From LMUY01 sp964247705 (lineage in GTDB: Bacteria > Pseudomonadota > Alphaproteobacteria > Acetobacterales > Acetobacteraceae): a stretch of DNA of 64,000 nt. Made by a program: the position numbers and the translations under genes. The stretch is from assembly GCA_964247705.1 (NCBI GenBank), contig CAXTVQ010000006.1, forward strand, positions 50,831-114,830. Reading direction: 5' to 3'. Of this stretch, positions 54,866 to 63,998 are shown one piece after another (within the stretch, counting starts at the first letter, position 1; each line of letters opens with the position of its first letter). Under the pieces are notes generated by a model, which did no database searches, was not told where the DNA came from, and was given only the letters and a program-made list of their open reading frames with translations.

Positions 54866-54950
54866 CGGACAGGGTGGGATTCGAACCCACGGAGGCTTGC
54901 ACCTCGGCGGTTTTCAAGACCGCTGCCTTAAACCGCTCGGCCACCTGTCC
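54866..54950 (-). tRNA. tRNA-Ser (anticodon UGA)
   Basis: Read on the minus strand, the acceptor stem GGACAGG pairs with CCTGTCC. The anticodon stem GCGGT/ACCGC encloses CTTGAAA, giving anticodon TGA, which reads UCA and other UCN serine codons. The T arm is GTGGGTTCGAATCCCAC. The extra arm is long, as in class II serine tRNAs. The discriminator base is G, and CCA is not encoded directly after it. Confidence 0.95.
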
Positions 54951-55028
54951 TTCCGATGGCGATTGAAAGGGTTTCGCGCCGACGTGCAACCCTTTATTCA
55001 GCTCCCAGCCACGTCCGAACAGGTCCCC

Positions 55029-56057
55029 ATGCCGCGTAGACATCTCGCCCTCGCTGCCGCCACCAGCCTGCTCGGCATGCCAGCCGCGACGGCCGCTCTC
55101 GCCGCGGTCCCGCAGCAGGACACGGCCAACATCGTCACCCTGCAGGTCGAGAACGACGCCGTCTCCACCCTGCGCGGCACTTCGGACCAATACTACACCA
55201 GCGGCCTGCGCCTCGGCTGGACCTCGGGCACCAACGAAGTGCCCAGCTTCCTGCAAACCGCTGCCAACGAGATCTGGGGCGACGGCGTGCAGCGCGTCAG
55301 CCTGGACCTTACGCAGTCGATCTTCACGCCGCGCAACACTCAATCCTACAACCCGCCGCCGACCGACCGGCCTTACTCGGCGGTCCTCGGCGTGACCGGT
55401 TCCATCATCCACGACACCGGCAACGCCCGCACCGTGCTCGGCGTGGAACTGGGCGTGATCGGCCCGGCCGCCGGCGGCAAGACGATCCAAAACGGCTTCC
55501 ACAACATCATCGGCGACACCACCAACAAAGGCTGGGGCACCGGCCTGAAGAACGAGCCGATCTTCGAGATCGCGCCGCAGCGGGTCTGGCGTGTTCCTAT
55601 CGCCGACGTGCAACTCCCCTTCGGCATCGGCCAGCAGCTCTCGTTCGATGCGCTGCCCGAGGTCCAGGTCGGCGTCGGCCTGCTCCGCAACTATGTGCTC
55701 GGCGGCGTGGTTTTCCGGATGGGGCAGGGGCTGGACAGCGACTACGGGGTCTCCCGCATCCAGCCGGGCATGAGCGGCACGGACGCCTACACCCCGACCC
55801 GGCCGTTCGCCTGGTACGTGTTCGCCGGCGCCGATGGCCAGGCGGTCGGCACGGACGTGACGCTGGACGGCAACAACTTCCGCTCCAGCCGCCATGTCGC
55901 AACCAAGTGGGACGTGGGCGAGCTCGAGGCGGGTGCCGCCATCATGCTTTACGGCGTGCGCGTCACCTACAGTCAAACTTGGCAGACGCAGGAGTTCCGC
56001 ACCCAGAAGGCCGGGCTGTTCAACTTCGGTTCGCTCGCTGCCTCCGTGCGCTTCTGA
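55029..56057 (+). CDS. LpxR-family lipid A 3'-O-deacylase
   Basis: A 342-residue outer-membrane beta-barrel protein with a Sec signal (LALAAATSLLGMPAATAALAA). The LpxR-type active-site segments are VENDAVSTL (Asn-Asp near 42-43), TSGLRLGW and FHNIIGDTTNKGWG (the catalytic His is near 158). It removes the 3'-linked acyl chain from lipid A in the outer leaflet, altering the surface. It begins a run of envelope genes. The stop overlaps the mltB start by one base. ATG 55029 was chosen so that the signal peptide comes first. Confidence 0.85.
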   Translation: MPRRHLALAAATSLLGMPAATAALAAVPQQDTANIVTLQVENDAVSTLRGTSDQYYTSGLRLGWTSGTNEVPSFLQTAANEIWGDGVQRVSLDLTQSIFTPRNTQSYNPPPTDRPYSAVLGVTGSIIHDTGNARTVLGVELGVIGPAAGGKTIQNGFHNIIGDTTNKGWGTGLKNEPIFEIAPQRVWRVPIADVQLPFGIGQQLSFDALPEVQVGVGLLRNYVLGGVVFRMGQGLDSDYGVSRIQPGMSGTDAYTPTRPFAWYVFAGADGQAVGTDVTLDGNNFRSSRHVATKWDVGELEAGAAIMLYGVRVTYSQTWQTQEFRTQKAGLFNFGSLAASVRF

Positions 56058-57010
56058 TGCGTCGCCGGCTTCTTCTCGCGGGCTTGGCCGCAACACCCCT
56101 CGCCGCACACGCGCAGGACAGCTTCTCCGGCTTCCTGGCCAGCGTGCGCGCGGAGGCCCGCCGTGCCGGCATCCGCGACTCCACGATCGATGCCGCCTTC
56201 GCCAACATCGCCCCCAACCAGAAGGTGATCGACGCCGACCGCAAGCAGCCCGAGTTCACCATGACCTGGGCGCGCTACAGCTCCTTCACCATGTCGGACA
56301 AGCGCGTTGCACGCGGACGCGGCTCCTACGCCGCCAACCGTCCGCTGTTCGCCGCCGTCGCGGAGCGCTACCGGGTGGACGTGCAACCGATCGCCGGCAT
56401 CTGGGGGCTGGAAAGCAATTTCGGCACCGATACCGGCAGCTACAACGTGATCGAGGCGCTTGCCACCCTCGCCTGGGAGGGCCGCCGCGCGTCTTTCTTC
56501 CGCTCCCAACTGATCAGCGCGCTGAAAATCCTGGACCATGGCGACGTGCAGCCCAGCCGCATGCTCGGCTCGTACGCAGGCGCCATGGGCCAGCCGCAGT
56601 TCATGCCCGACTCCTACCTGCGCTACGCCGTTGACTTCGAGGGCAACGGCCGCCGCGACATCTGGGACAGCCAGGGCGACGTGCTCGGCTCGATCGCCAA
56701 CTACCTGGCTAAATCCGGCTGGCGCTACGGCGAGCCCTCCGTCCAACCGGTGCAGGTGCCGCCTGGTTTCGACGCCGGTTCGGTGGGCCGCGACGTGCGC
56801 CACCCGCTCGGCGAGTGGCAGCGCATGGGCGTCCGCCGCGAAGATGGCAGCGCCTTCAGCCGGCCGGACCCGCTCGGCGCCGTGGTCATGCCGGATGGCG
56901 GCGGCGGCCCCGCCTTCATGGTGTACGCCAACTTCAGCGCGATACGCCACTACAACCCGTCCGACTTTTACGCGCTCGCCGTGGGCCTGCTCGGCGACCA
57001 AGTGACGTGA
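56057..57010 (+). CDS. mltB: Lytic murein transglycosylase, MltB family
   Basis: A 317-residue soluble lytic transglycosylase. Signal peptide (RRLLLAGLAATPLAAHAQ), then the GH103 domain with the catalytic Glu in IWGLESNFG and the typical GSYAGAMGQPQFMPDSYLRYAVDFEGNG. It cleaves the glycan strand between MurNAc and GlcNAc in the periplasm. The start overlaps the LpxR stop (TGATG). The stop overlaps the rlpA GTG by 4 bases. Confidence 0.9.
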   Translation: MRRRLLLAGLAATPLAAHAQDSFSGFLASVRAEARRAGIRDSTIDAAFANIAPNQKVIDADRKQPEFTMTWARYSSFTMSDKRVARGRGSYAANRPLFAAVAERYRVDVQPIAGIWGLESNFGTDTGSYNVIEALATLAWEGRRASFFRSQLISALKILDHGDVQPSRMLGSYAGAMGQPQFMPDSYLRYAVDFEGNGRRDIWDSQGDVLGSIANYLAKSGWRYGEPSVQPVQVPPGFDAGSVGRDVRHPLGEWQRMGVRREDGSAFSRPDPLGAVVMPDGGGGPAFMVYANFSAIRHYNPSDFYALAVGLLGDQVT

Positions 57011-57915
57011 AGCTCCGCACGGCGGCGGCGCTCGCCACCGTGCTGGCACTGCCCGGCCTGGTGCTGACCGGTTGCGGCTTGTTTCCCAGCCGCAAGCCGC
57101 TGCCGCCCACTCCGGCCCACTACACGCTGGGCGCCGCCTATCAGATGGGCGGCGCCTGGTACTACCCGAAGGATCAGTCGGAGTACGACGCCTCCGGCCT
57201 GGCAGCCATCATCCCGGCCCATACCGGCCTCACTGCCGACGGCGAACGCTTCGACGCGACGGCGCTCGCCGCGTCCCACCAGACATTGCAGCTCCCCGCG
57301 GTTGCCCGGGTGACCAACCTCGAGAACGGCCGCCAGATCCTCCTCCGCCTGAATGACCGCGGGCCCGAGAACGCGGGCCGCCTCCTCGGCCTCACCCGGC
57401 ACGCCGCCGACCTGCTTGGCGCCCAGGACGGCACCGAGATCCGCGTCGAGTTGGACCCGGCGATGACCCGCGCCCTCACCGACCAAGTGGGCGGCGGCCC
57501 CAAGCTCGACGTTGCCACCGCCCCCGTCGCCGGCGTCACCGCGGAAAACCTCCCGCCGCCCCCCGGCATCGGCCAATCCAACCGCGGCCGCACCGTCTTT
57601 TCCGCTCCGACCCAAACCGCCGCCGTCACGGCCACCGCCACCGTGCCCGACCGGCTGCCCGACCAAGTGGCCCAGACCTCCCCCGCACCCGGCAGCATCG
57701 TCCTGCGCGCCAGTGAGTTCCAACAGGCGACCTACGCCAACCGGGTCGCCGCCCAGCTCACCGGCCTCAACCCGACCGTGGAGCGCGTGCACGACGGACG
57801 CAGCACCCGCTACCGCGTCCGCGCCGGCCCGTTCCCGACCGTGGCCGCGGCCGACGCGGCGCTGGACCAGGCCCGGCGCGCTGGCGTAATCGACTCCCAC
57901 CTGGTGGTGGAATAG
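57007..57915 (+). CDS. rlpA: RlpA-like septal lytic transglycosylase, SPOR lipoprotein
   Basis: A 302-residue lipoprotein (LVLTGC lipobox near residue 22) with a double-psi beta-barrel domain (about 55-160, GAWYYPKDQSEYDASGLAA and VTNLENGRQILLRLNDRGPEN) and a C-terminal SPOR domain (about 230-302) that binds denuded glycan at the septum. RlpA cuts glycan strands lacking stem peptides during division. GTG 57007 is the start and overlaps mltB. It is followed by dacA after 13 bases. Confidence 0.9.
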   Translation: MKLRTAAALATVLALPGLVLTGCGLFPSRKPLPPTPAHYTLGAAYQMGGAWYYPKDQSEYDASGLAAIIPAHTGLTADGERFDATALAASHQTLQLPAVARVTNLENGRQILLRLNDRGPENAGRLLGLTRHAADLLGAQDGTEIRVELDPAMTRALTDQVGGGPKLDVATAPVAGVTAENLPPPPGIGQSNRGRTVFSAPTQTAAVTATATVPDRLPDQVAQTSPAPGSIVLRASEFQQATYANRVAAQLTGLNPTVERVHDGRSTRYRVRAGPFPTVAAADAALDQARRAGVIDSHLVVE

Positions 57916-57928
57916 GAGCGTCCCCGTA

Positions 57929-59143
57929 ATGACCGACATTCTCTCGCGGCGGTTCCTGCTCGGCAGCGCCGCCACGCTCGCGGCCACACCCGCTCTGGCC
58001 CAGCGCCGCCCAGCCCGCGGCGCGCGCGGCAAGCCCGCTGACCCGGCAGCGCCCGCCGGCGTTCCGGCCAACACGCCGCTCGGCCCGTTCGAGACGGCGG
58101 CCAAGTATGCCTACATCATGGACTACAACACCGGCGCCTCGCTGCTGGACAAGGACGCGGACGTGCAGCAGCCGCCATCCTCCATGACCAAGCTGATGAC
58201 CGCCTACATCGTCTACGGCAAGCTCAAGGCCGGGCAGTTGCAACTCGCCCAGGAACTGCCGGTCAGCGACAAAGCGTGGCGCATGCAGGGCTCCAAGATG
58301 TTCGTCCCCCAGGGGGGCAGCGTGGCGGTCGAGGACCTGATCAAGGGCATGATCGTCCAGTCCGGCAATGACGCCTGCATCGTGCTGGCCGAATTCATCG
58401 GCGGCTCCGAAGACCAGTTCGTCGAGCTGATGAACGCCAAGGCCAAGGAACTCGGCCTTACCAACACGCACTACGCCAACTGCACCGGCTGGCCGGACGC
58501 AACCCAGTATATGAGCTGCCGCGATATTGCGACACTCGCGTCCTGCATCATCCGGGACTTCCCGGAGTACTACAAATACGACCGGATGACCTCGTTCAAA
58601 TACAACGGCATCGACCAGCCGAACCGCAACTCGCTCGTGCAAAAAGGCCTCGCCGATGGCCTCAAGACCGGCCACACCGACGCCGGCGGCTACGGCCTGG
58701 TCGGCAGTGCGGACCGCGGCGGCCGGCGCACGATCATCGTCGTGAACGGCCTCACCTCCATGCACGCCCGCGCCGAGGAGAGCGAGCGCTTGCTGGAATG
58801 GAGCTTCAGCCAGTTCGAAAACATCGAGCTGTTCGGCGCCGGCGACACCGTTGAGACGGTGAAGGTCTGGCTCGGCAAGCAGCCCACGGTCCCCCTGGTC
58901 GGCGGGCGGGACCTGGTGATCACCATGCCCAAGCAGTGGCGCAACACCGCCAAGATCGAGGTGCAATACGCCGCCCCGGTCACCGCCCCCGTCGGCAAGG
59001 GCGACGTCATTGGCAAGCTGGTGGTCAGCGGCAAGGGCGTGCCGGACATGCAGGTCCCGTTGCTGGCGGGCGAGGACGTCGCCCGCCAGAGCCTGCCCGG
59101 CCGCGCCGTCTCCGTGCTGAGCCACTACGTGCTCGGCAGCTAG
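57929..59143 (+). CDS. dacA: D-alanyl-D-alanine carboxypeptidase, PBP5/6 type
   Basis: A 404-residue penicillin-binding protein. After a twin-arginine-like signal (LSRRFLLGSAATLAATPALAQ) and an Ala/Pro-rich linker come the motifs SxxK (Ser85-Lys88), SGN (145-147) and KTG (246-248). The C-terminal beta-sandwich (PMVKVWLG and onward in this version VKVWLGKQPTV) follows. It trims the terminal D-Ala of peptidoglycan stems. The tmk gene begins one base after its stop codon. Confidence 0.93.
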   Translation: MTDILSRRFLLGSAATLAATPALAQRRPARGARGKPADPAAPAGVPANTPLGPFETAAKYAYIMDYNTGASLLDKDADVQQPPSSMTKLMTAYIVYGKLKAGQLQLAQELPVSDKAWRMQGSKMFVPQGGSVAVEDLIKGMIVQSGNDACIVLAEFIGGSEDQFVELMNAKAKELGLTNTHYANCTGWPDATQYMSCRDIATLASCIIRDFPEYYKYDRMTSFKYNGIDQPNRNSLVQKGLADGLKTGHTDAGGYGLVGSADRGGRRTIIVVNGLTSMHARAEESERLLEWSFSQFENIELFGAGDTVETVKVWLGKQPTVPLVGGRDLVITMPKQWRNTAKIEVQYAAPVTAPVGKGDVIGKLVVSGKGVPDMQVPLLAGEDVARQSLPGRAVSVLSHYVLGS

Positions 59144-59144
59144 C

Positions 59145-59735
59145 CTGTTCATCACGCTGGAAGGCGGCGAGGGGGCGGGCAAGTCCACCCAGGCCCGCCG
59201 CCTTGCTGCCTGGCTGGCGGGGCAGGGCCGTCCCGTCCTCCTCACCCGTGAACCCGGCGGCGCACCCGGTGCCGAAACCTTGCGGTCGTTGCTGCTCTGC
59301 GGCCGTCACGACTGGTCCGCGCAGGCCGAGATGCTGCTCCATTTCGCCGCCCGTGCCGAGCATGTGGCCCGCACCATCCGTCCGGCACTGGCCGCTGGCA
59401 TCGTCGTCGTGTGCGACCGGTTCTACGATTCCACCATGGCTTACCAGGGCTACGGCCAGGGTGCCGACCGGGCACAGATCGCGACCCTCATCGGCCTGCT
59501 CGGCAGCGTGCCGGACCTGACGTTGGTGTTGGACGTGCCGGAACACCTCGCTGCCGCCCGCACGGCCGGCCGCGGCCTGCCTCCCGACCGCTACGACCGC
59601 CTCGGCCCCGGTTTCCACGCCCGCGTTGCCGAAGGGTTCCGCGCCATCGCCGCCGCCGACCCGGCGCGATGCCGGCTGCTAGACGCGAGCGGGCCGGCCG
59701 ATGCGGTTTTCACCGCACTGAAAGCGCTCGTGTAG
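59145..59735 (+). CDS. tmk: Thymidylate kinase, apparent CTG start
   Basis: A 196-residue Tmk, phosphorylating dTMP to dTDP. The frame begins directly after the dacA stop. The P-loop EGGEGAGKST starts at residue 6, and the DR(Y/H/F) motif is VVCDRFYDSTMAYQG. LIDs follow, with RLGPGFHARVAEGFR. The first in-frame ATG, GTG or TTG upstream is absent; TTG 59280 lies past the P-loop, so CTG 59145 is the only start codon that keeps the enzyme intact. This gene is usually near dacA and holB in this group. Confidence 0.85.
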   Translation: MFITLEGGEGAGKSTQARRLAAWLAGQGRPVLLTREPGGAPGAETLRSLLLCGRHDWSAQAEMLLHFAARAEHVARTIRPALAAGIVVVCDRFYDSTMAYQGYGQGADRAQIATLIGLLGSVPDLTLVLDVPEHLAAARTAGRGLPPDRYDRLGPGFHARVAEGFRAIAAADPARCRLLDASGPADAVFTALKALV

Positions 59736-59893
59736 GACTGCGGAAGCCGAGCCAAGGTGAGAAAGATTGCCGCGAGCAACGAGCAGACGAACGCCAAACC
59801 CTCCATCGGACCTGAGCGCTGAGGCATGTTCGAGGTCAACCGGCCAAGCAGCTTCCAATACCGGCTCAAGCAGCTAGAAGTTCGCACATCCGC

Positions 59894-60895
59894 ATGACCC
59901 CATCCGACCCCCGCGAGAACCCCCGCCTCTACGGCCACACCGCCGCACAAGCGCAGATCCTCGAGGCCATGCTCGGCGGCCGCATGCACCATGCCTGGCT
60001 GATCACCGGCGCACCCGGCGTCGGCAAGGCGACCCTGGCGTACCGTTTCGCCCGCCGCCTGCTCGCAGGCGTCCACCCCGGCGACAGCCTCGCCCTCGAC
60101 CCGGCGAACCCCGTGTTCCGCCGGGTCGCCGTCGGCAGCCACGCCGACCTGCTCACCGTCGAGCGCGAGTGGGACGACAAGAAGTCCCGGCTCCGCGGCG
60201 AGATCGTGGTGGACGACGCCCGCGCCATCTCCGCCTTCCTGCGCCTCACCCCGGCCGAAGGCGGCTGGCGCGTGGTGATCATCGACGGCGCCGAACACCT
60301 CAACCGCAACGCCGCCAACGCCGTGCTCAAGATGCTGGAGGAGCCGCCGCCCCGCGCCGTCCTGCTGCTCACCTGCGCCGCACCCGGGCGGTTGCTCCCC
60401 ACCATCCGCAGCCGCTGCCGCCGCCTGGCGCTGACCCCGCTGGACGCTGCCGAGATGGACGCAGCCCTCGGCGAATACCTCCCCGACACCCCAGCGGCCG
60501 AACGCGCCCATCTCGCCGCGCTCGCCGCCGGGTCGCCCGGCCGCGCCCTGCTGCTGGCCGAGGAGAAAGGCCTGCAGCTCGCCGCCCTCGCCGCCGAAGT
60601 GCTCGACACCGTCCCACGTCTGCCCAAGCTGCGCGCCTTCGCCATCGCCGAGCAATTGGGCGGACGCGCCGAAGACCGCTTCACCCCGTTCATGACCCTG
60701 CTGCGCGACGCCCTGTCCGACACCATCCGCCGTGCCGCCCGCGGCGCCCCCGAACGTCTCGCGACATTGCGCCCGCTCGCGGAGTGGGCTCAGATGTGGC
60801 AATCCCTCACCCACATCCAGGATGAGACCGAGCGGCTGAACCTGGATCGGCGCCAGGCGCTGCTCTCTTCCATCGCGCTGCTGAACGGGTCATGA
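59894..60895 (+). CDS. holB: DNA polymerase III delta' subunit
   Basis: A 333-residue delta' clamp-loader subunit. The P-loop-like segment is GAPGVGKATLAYRF, altered from GKT/GKS as in other alphaproteobacterial delta' proteins, which do not hydrolyse ATP. The arginine finger/SRC motif is IRSRCRRL near 173. No zinc-binding Cys set is present. It works in the gamma/tau complex that loads the beta clamp. The stop overlaps metG by 4 bases; a 158-base spacer separates it from tmk. Confidence 0.88.
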   Translation: MTPSDPRENPRLYGHTAAQAQILEAMLGGRMHHAWLITGAPGVGKATLAYRFARRLLAGVHPGDSLALDPANPVFRRVAVGSHADLLTVEREWDDKKSRLRGEIVVDDARAISAFLRLTPAEGGWRVVIIDGAEHLNRNAANAVLKMLEEPPPRAVLLLTCAAPGRLLPTIRSRCRRLALTPLDAAEMDAALGEYLPDTPAAERAHLAALAAGSPGRALLLAEEKGLQLAALAAEVLDTVPRLPKLRAFAIAEQLGGRAEDRFTPFMTLLRDALSDTIRRAARGAPERLATLRPLAEWAQMWQSLTHIQDETERLNLDRRQALLSSIALLNGS

Positions 60896-62427
60896 CCGAA
60901 CGCTGCTACATCACCACGCCGATCTACTACGTGAACGGCGCCCCCCATATCGGCCACGCCTACACCTCGGTCGCTGCCGACGTGCTGGCGCGCTGGATGC
61001 GGCTGGAGGGCAGGGACGTTTTCTTCCTCACCGGAACGGACGAGCACGGCCAGAAGGTCGCCCAAGCCGCGGCTGCCGCCGGAAAGGACCCGCAGAGCTT
61101 CGTGGACGGCCTGGCCGCCGAGTTCCAGGCCATGGCTGCCGCGATGAACATCAGCAACGATGACTTCATCCGCACCACCGAGCAGCGCCACCGCGACGGC
61201 TGCGCCGCCCTGTGGAAGATCCTGGCCGACCGGGGTGAGATCTATCTCGGCCACTACGAAGGCTGGTACTCGCTCCGCGACGAGACGTTTTTCAACGATG
61301 ACGAACTGCTCACCCGCCCGGACGGCACCCGCGTCTCCCCGTTCGGCGCCCCCGTGGAGTGGGTGCGCGAACCCAACTACCTGTTCCGCATGTCGCAATG
61401 GGGCGACCGCCTGCTCGCCTTCTACGAGGCCAACCCGGACTTCCTCGGCCCGCACTCCACCCGCCAGGAAGTCCTGAGCTTCGTCCGCGGCGGGATGACC
61501 GACCTCTCCGTCAGCCGCGCCAGCCTTACCTGGGGCGTGCCCGTGCCGGGTGACCCGGTGCAGGTGATGTACGTGTGGGTGGATGCCCTGGCCAACTACC
61601 TCACCGCCCTCGGCTATCCCGACACGGCGGCCGGGCGCTGGGCGTATTGGCCGGCCGACATCCATTTCGTCGGCAAGGATATCGCCCGCTTCCACGCCGT
61701 GATCTGGCCCGCCCTCCTGATGGCCGCCGGCCTCGAACCGCCGAAACGCGTCTACGCCAACGGCTGGTGGACGGTCGAGGGCGAGAAGATGAGCAAGTCC
61801 GTCGGCAACGTCGTGGACCCGCGCGACCTGGTGCAGGAGTTCGGTCTCGACGTGCTGCGCTACTTCCTGCTGCGCGAGATGCCGTTCGGCAACGACGGTG
61901 ACTTCAACCGGCGCGCCCTGATCAGCCGCATGAACAGCGAGCTGGCCAACGACCTCGGCAATCTGGCGCAGCGCTCGCTTTCCCTGGTTGCCAAGAACCT
62001 CGCCGGCGTGCTGCCCGAGCGTGCGCCGGCCACCGAGGACGACGCCGAACTGCTCGCCCAAGCCGCTGCCTTGCCCGCCGCCATGGCTCCCAAGCTGCTC
62101 CGCCAATCCTACGGCGAGGCGCTGGATGAAGCTTGGCGCGTGATCCGCGCCGCCAACGGCTACATCGACCGCCAGGCGCCCTGGGCACTCCGCCGCACCG
62201 ACCCGCCACGTATGGCAGCCGTCCTGCGCGTTCTGGTGGACGTGCTGCGCCCGATCGCGACGGTGCTGCAGCCCTTCATGCCCGGCAGTATGGCCGCGAT
62301 GCTCGACCAGCTCGGCGTGCCCGCGGACGCCCGCGACTTCGCCGCCCTGGCCACGCCGGTCCCGGGCGGGATCACACTGCCGCCACCCCAAGGCATTTTT
62401 CCGCGCTACACCGGGGAAGCGGCCTAG
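60892..62427 (+). CDS. metG: Methionyl-tRNA synthetase
   Basis: A 511-residue class I synthetase with HIGH-type PHIGHAYTSVAADVLARW, KMSKS as KMSKSVGN near residues 298-305, and the anticodon-binding helical domain after residue 360. It lacks the C-terminal EMAP-like dimerisation extension found in longer MetG proteins. The start overlaps holB. The tatD gene follows after 9 bases. Confidence 0.96.
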   Translation: MTERCYITTPIYYVNGAPHIGHAYTSVAADVLARWMRLEGRDVFFLTGTDEHGQKVAQAAAAAGKDPQSFVDGLAAEFQAMAAAMNISNDDFIRTTEQRHRDGCAALWKILADRGEIYLGHYEGWYSLRDETFFNDDELLTRPDGTRVSPFGAPVEWVREPNYLFRMSQWGDRLLAFYEANPDFLGPHSTRQEVLSFVRGGMTDLSVSRASLTWGVPVPGDPVQVMYVWVDALANYLTALGYPDTAAGRWAYWPADIHFVGKDIARFHAVIWPALLMAAGLEPPKRVYANGWWTVEGEKMSKSVGNVVDPRDLVQEFGLDVLRYFLLREMPFGNDGDFNRRALISRMNSELANDLGNLAQRSLSLVAKNLAGVLPERAPATEDDAELLAQAAALPAAMAPKLLRQSYGEALDEAWRVIRAANGYIDRQAPWALRRTDPPRMAAVLRVLVDVLRPIATVLQPFMPGSMAAMLDQLGVPADARDFAALATPVPGGITLPPPQGIFPRYTGEAA

Positions 62428-62436
62428 CTATTGGCC

Positions 62437-63207
62437 ATGCTGATCGACTCGCACTGCCACCTCGACTACTTCCCGGACGAACTCGACGCGCTGCTCACCC
62501 GCGCCGCCGAAGCAGGCGTGGGCGAGCTGGTCACCATCGGAACGACGATGGACCAGTCCCGCGCGATCCAAGCCGTGGCCGAAGCGCACCCGACCGTCTG
62601 GTGCACCGTGGGCGTCCACCCGCAGAACGCGGACAAGGCCCCGGTGCCCACGCCGGAAGCCATTGCCGCCCTCGCGGACCACCCGAAGGTGATTGGCATC
62701 GGCGAGTCCGGCCTCGACTACTTCTACGACACGGCGCCCAAGGACGTGCAGCAAGCCTCCTTCCGCGCCCATATCCGCGCCGCCCGCCTCGCCGGCATCC
62801 CCCTGTGCATCCACGCCCGCGACGCCGACGCCGACATTGCCGCCATCCTGCGCGAGGAGCGGGAGGAGGGGGGTCATTACGATTTCCTGCTGCATTGCTT
62901 CTCCTCCGGCCGCGGCCTCGCCGAAGCCGCTATCGCCATGGACGGCTATCTCAGCTTCTCCGGCATCCTCACCTTCCCGAAATCCACCGAGAACCGCGCC
63001 ATCGCCGCCGATGTTCCCGCCGACCGCATCCTGGTCGAAACCGACTCGCCCTACCTCGCCCCCGTGCCCTACCGCGGCAAGCGCAACGAACCCTCCTACG
63101 TCGCCAAGACCGCCGCCGTGCTCGCCGAGGTGCGCGGCCTCGACCCGGCCTCTCTCGCCGAACTCACCACGGCCAACTTCCGCCGCCTATTCCGCCGCGC
63201 CGCCTGA
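62437..63207 (+). CDS. tatD: TatD-family metal-dependent hydrolase
   Basis: A 256-residue TIM-barrel hydrolase. Metal-ligand motifs are DSHCHLDYFPDE (HxH), ESGLDYFYD (Glu), IHARDADAD and LHCFSSG (His) and VETDSPYLAPVPYRG (Asp). TatD enzymes are Mg-dependent exonucleases/deoxyribonucleases and D-amino-acyl-tRNA-related hydrolases. ATG 62437 is preferred to TTG 62431. The stop overlaps the next ATG by one base. Confidence 0.92.
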   Translation: MLIDSHCHLDYFPDELDALLTRAAEAGVGELVTIGTTMDQSRAIQAVAEAHPTVWCTVGVHPQNADKAPVPTPEAIAALADHPKVIGIGESGLDYFYDTAPKDVQQASFRAHIRAARLAGIPLCIHARDADADIAAILREEREEGGHYDFLLHCFSSGRGLAEAAIAMDGYLSFSGILTFPKSTENRAIAADVPADRILVETDSPYLAPVPYRGKRNEPSYVAKTAAVLAEVRGLDPASLAELTTANFRRLFRRAA

Positions 63208-63998
63208 TGCGCGTCACCGTGCTCGGCTGCGGCGGCTCCGCCGGCGTGCCCCACGTGGGTGGCCCCGACGGCACCGGCGACTGGGGCGCCTGTGACCCGG
63301 CGGAGCCCCGCAACCGCCGCACGCGCTCCTCCATCGTCGTCGAAAGCGACGCCGGCCAGCGCCTCCTGGTGGATACGGGGCCCGACCTGCGCACCCAACT
63401 CCTCGCCTGCGCCATCCCGCGCATCGACGCCGTGCTCTACACCCACACCCACGCCGACCACATCACCGGGCTCGACGAGGTCCGTATCCTCAACCGCATC
63501 CTGGGTGCCCCGATGCCGACTCACGGCACGGAATTCAGCTTGGCCGACCTTGCCCGCCGCTTCGAGTACGCCTTCCGCCCCTGGAAGCCGCCCGGCTTCT
63601 TCCGCCCCGTCATGGTGCCGCACCCCTTCACCTTCGGCACGACCATCATGGCCGCTGGAATGGACATCCAGGTATTCGAGCAGGACCACGGCGTCATGCA
63701 AACCGCCGGCCTGCGCCTCGGCCGCTTCGGCTACTCAACCGACGTCGTGGCCCTGGACGACGCCGCCTTCGAGACCTTGCACGGCATCGACACCTGGCTG
63801 CTCGGCTGCTTCCAACGCGCCCAGCACACCACGCACGCCCATGTCGAGCGCGTGATCGACTGGGCCGCCCGCATCGGCGCCCGCCGCACCATCCTGACCC
63901 ACATGGGCAACGATCTGGACTGGTCCTGGCTGAAGCGCCGACTTCCAGCGGGCATGGAACCGGGCTTCGACGGGATGGTGCTCGACATCACCGAATAA
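63207..63998 (+). CDS. MBL-fold metallohydrolase, PhnP-like
   Basis: A 263-residue metallo-beta-lactamase fold protein. The zinc-binding motif is THTHADHITGLDE near 75-87; other ligands are in EQDHGVMQTAG and ILTHMGND near 230. This type (PhnP/RNase Z-like without the long arm) hydrolyses cyclic phosphodiesters or nucleotides. It is the last gene of the tmk-holB-metG-tatD run. The phn link to the orphan phnM is only by name. The stop codon lies at the window edge. Confidence 0.9.
   Translation: MRVTVLGCGGSAGVPHVGGPDGTGDWGACDPAEPRNRRTRSSIVVESDAGQRLLVDTGPDLRTQLLACAIPRIDAVLYTHTHADHITGLDEVRILNRILGAPMPTHGTEFSLADLARRFEYAFRPWKPPGFFRPVMVPHPFTFGTTIMAAGMDIQVFEQDHGVMQTAGLRLGRFGYSTDVVALDDAAFETLHGIDTWLLGCFQRAQHTTHAHVERVIDWAARIGARRTILTHMGNDLDWSWLKRRLPAGMEPGFDGMVLDITE

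Noticed and set aside
59591..60814. Antisense frame across tmk and holB with a short hydrophobic stretch (GLAFVCSLLAAIFLTLARL)
   Set aside because: Most of it is the shadow of holB. The hydrophobic part falls in the 158-base spacer but has no convincing start or ribosome site of its own.
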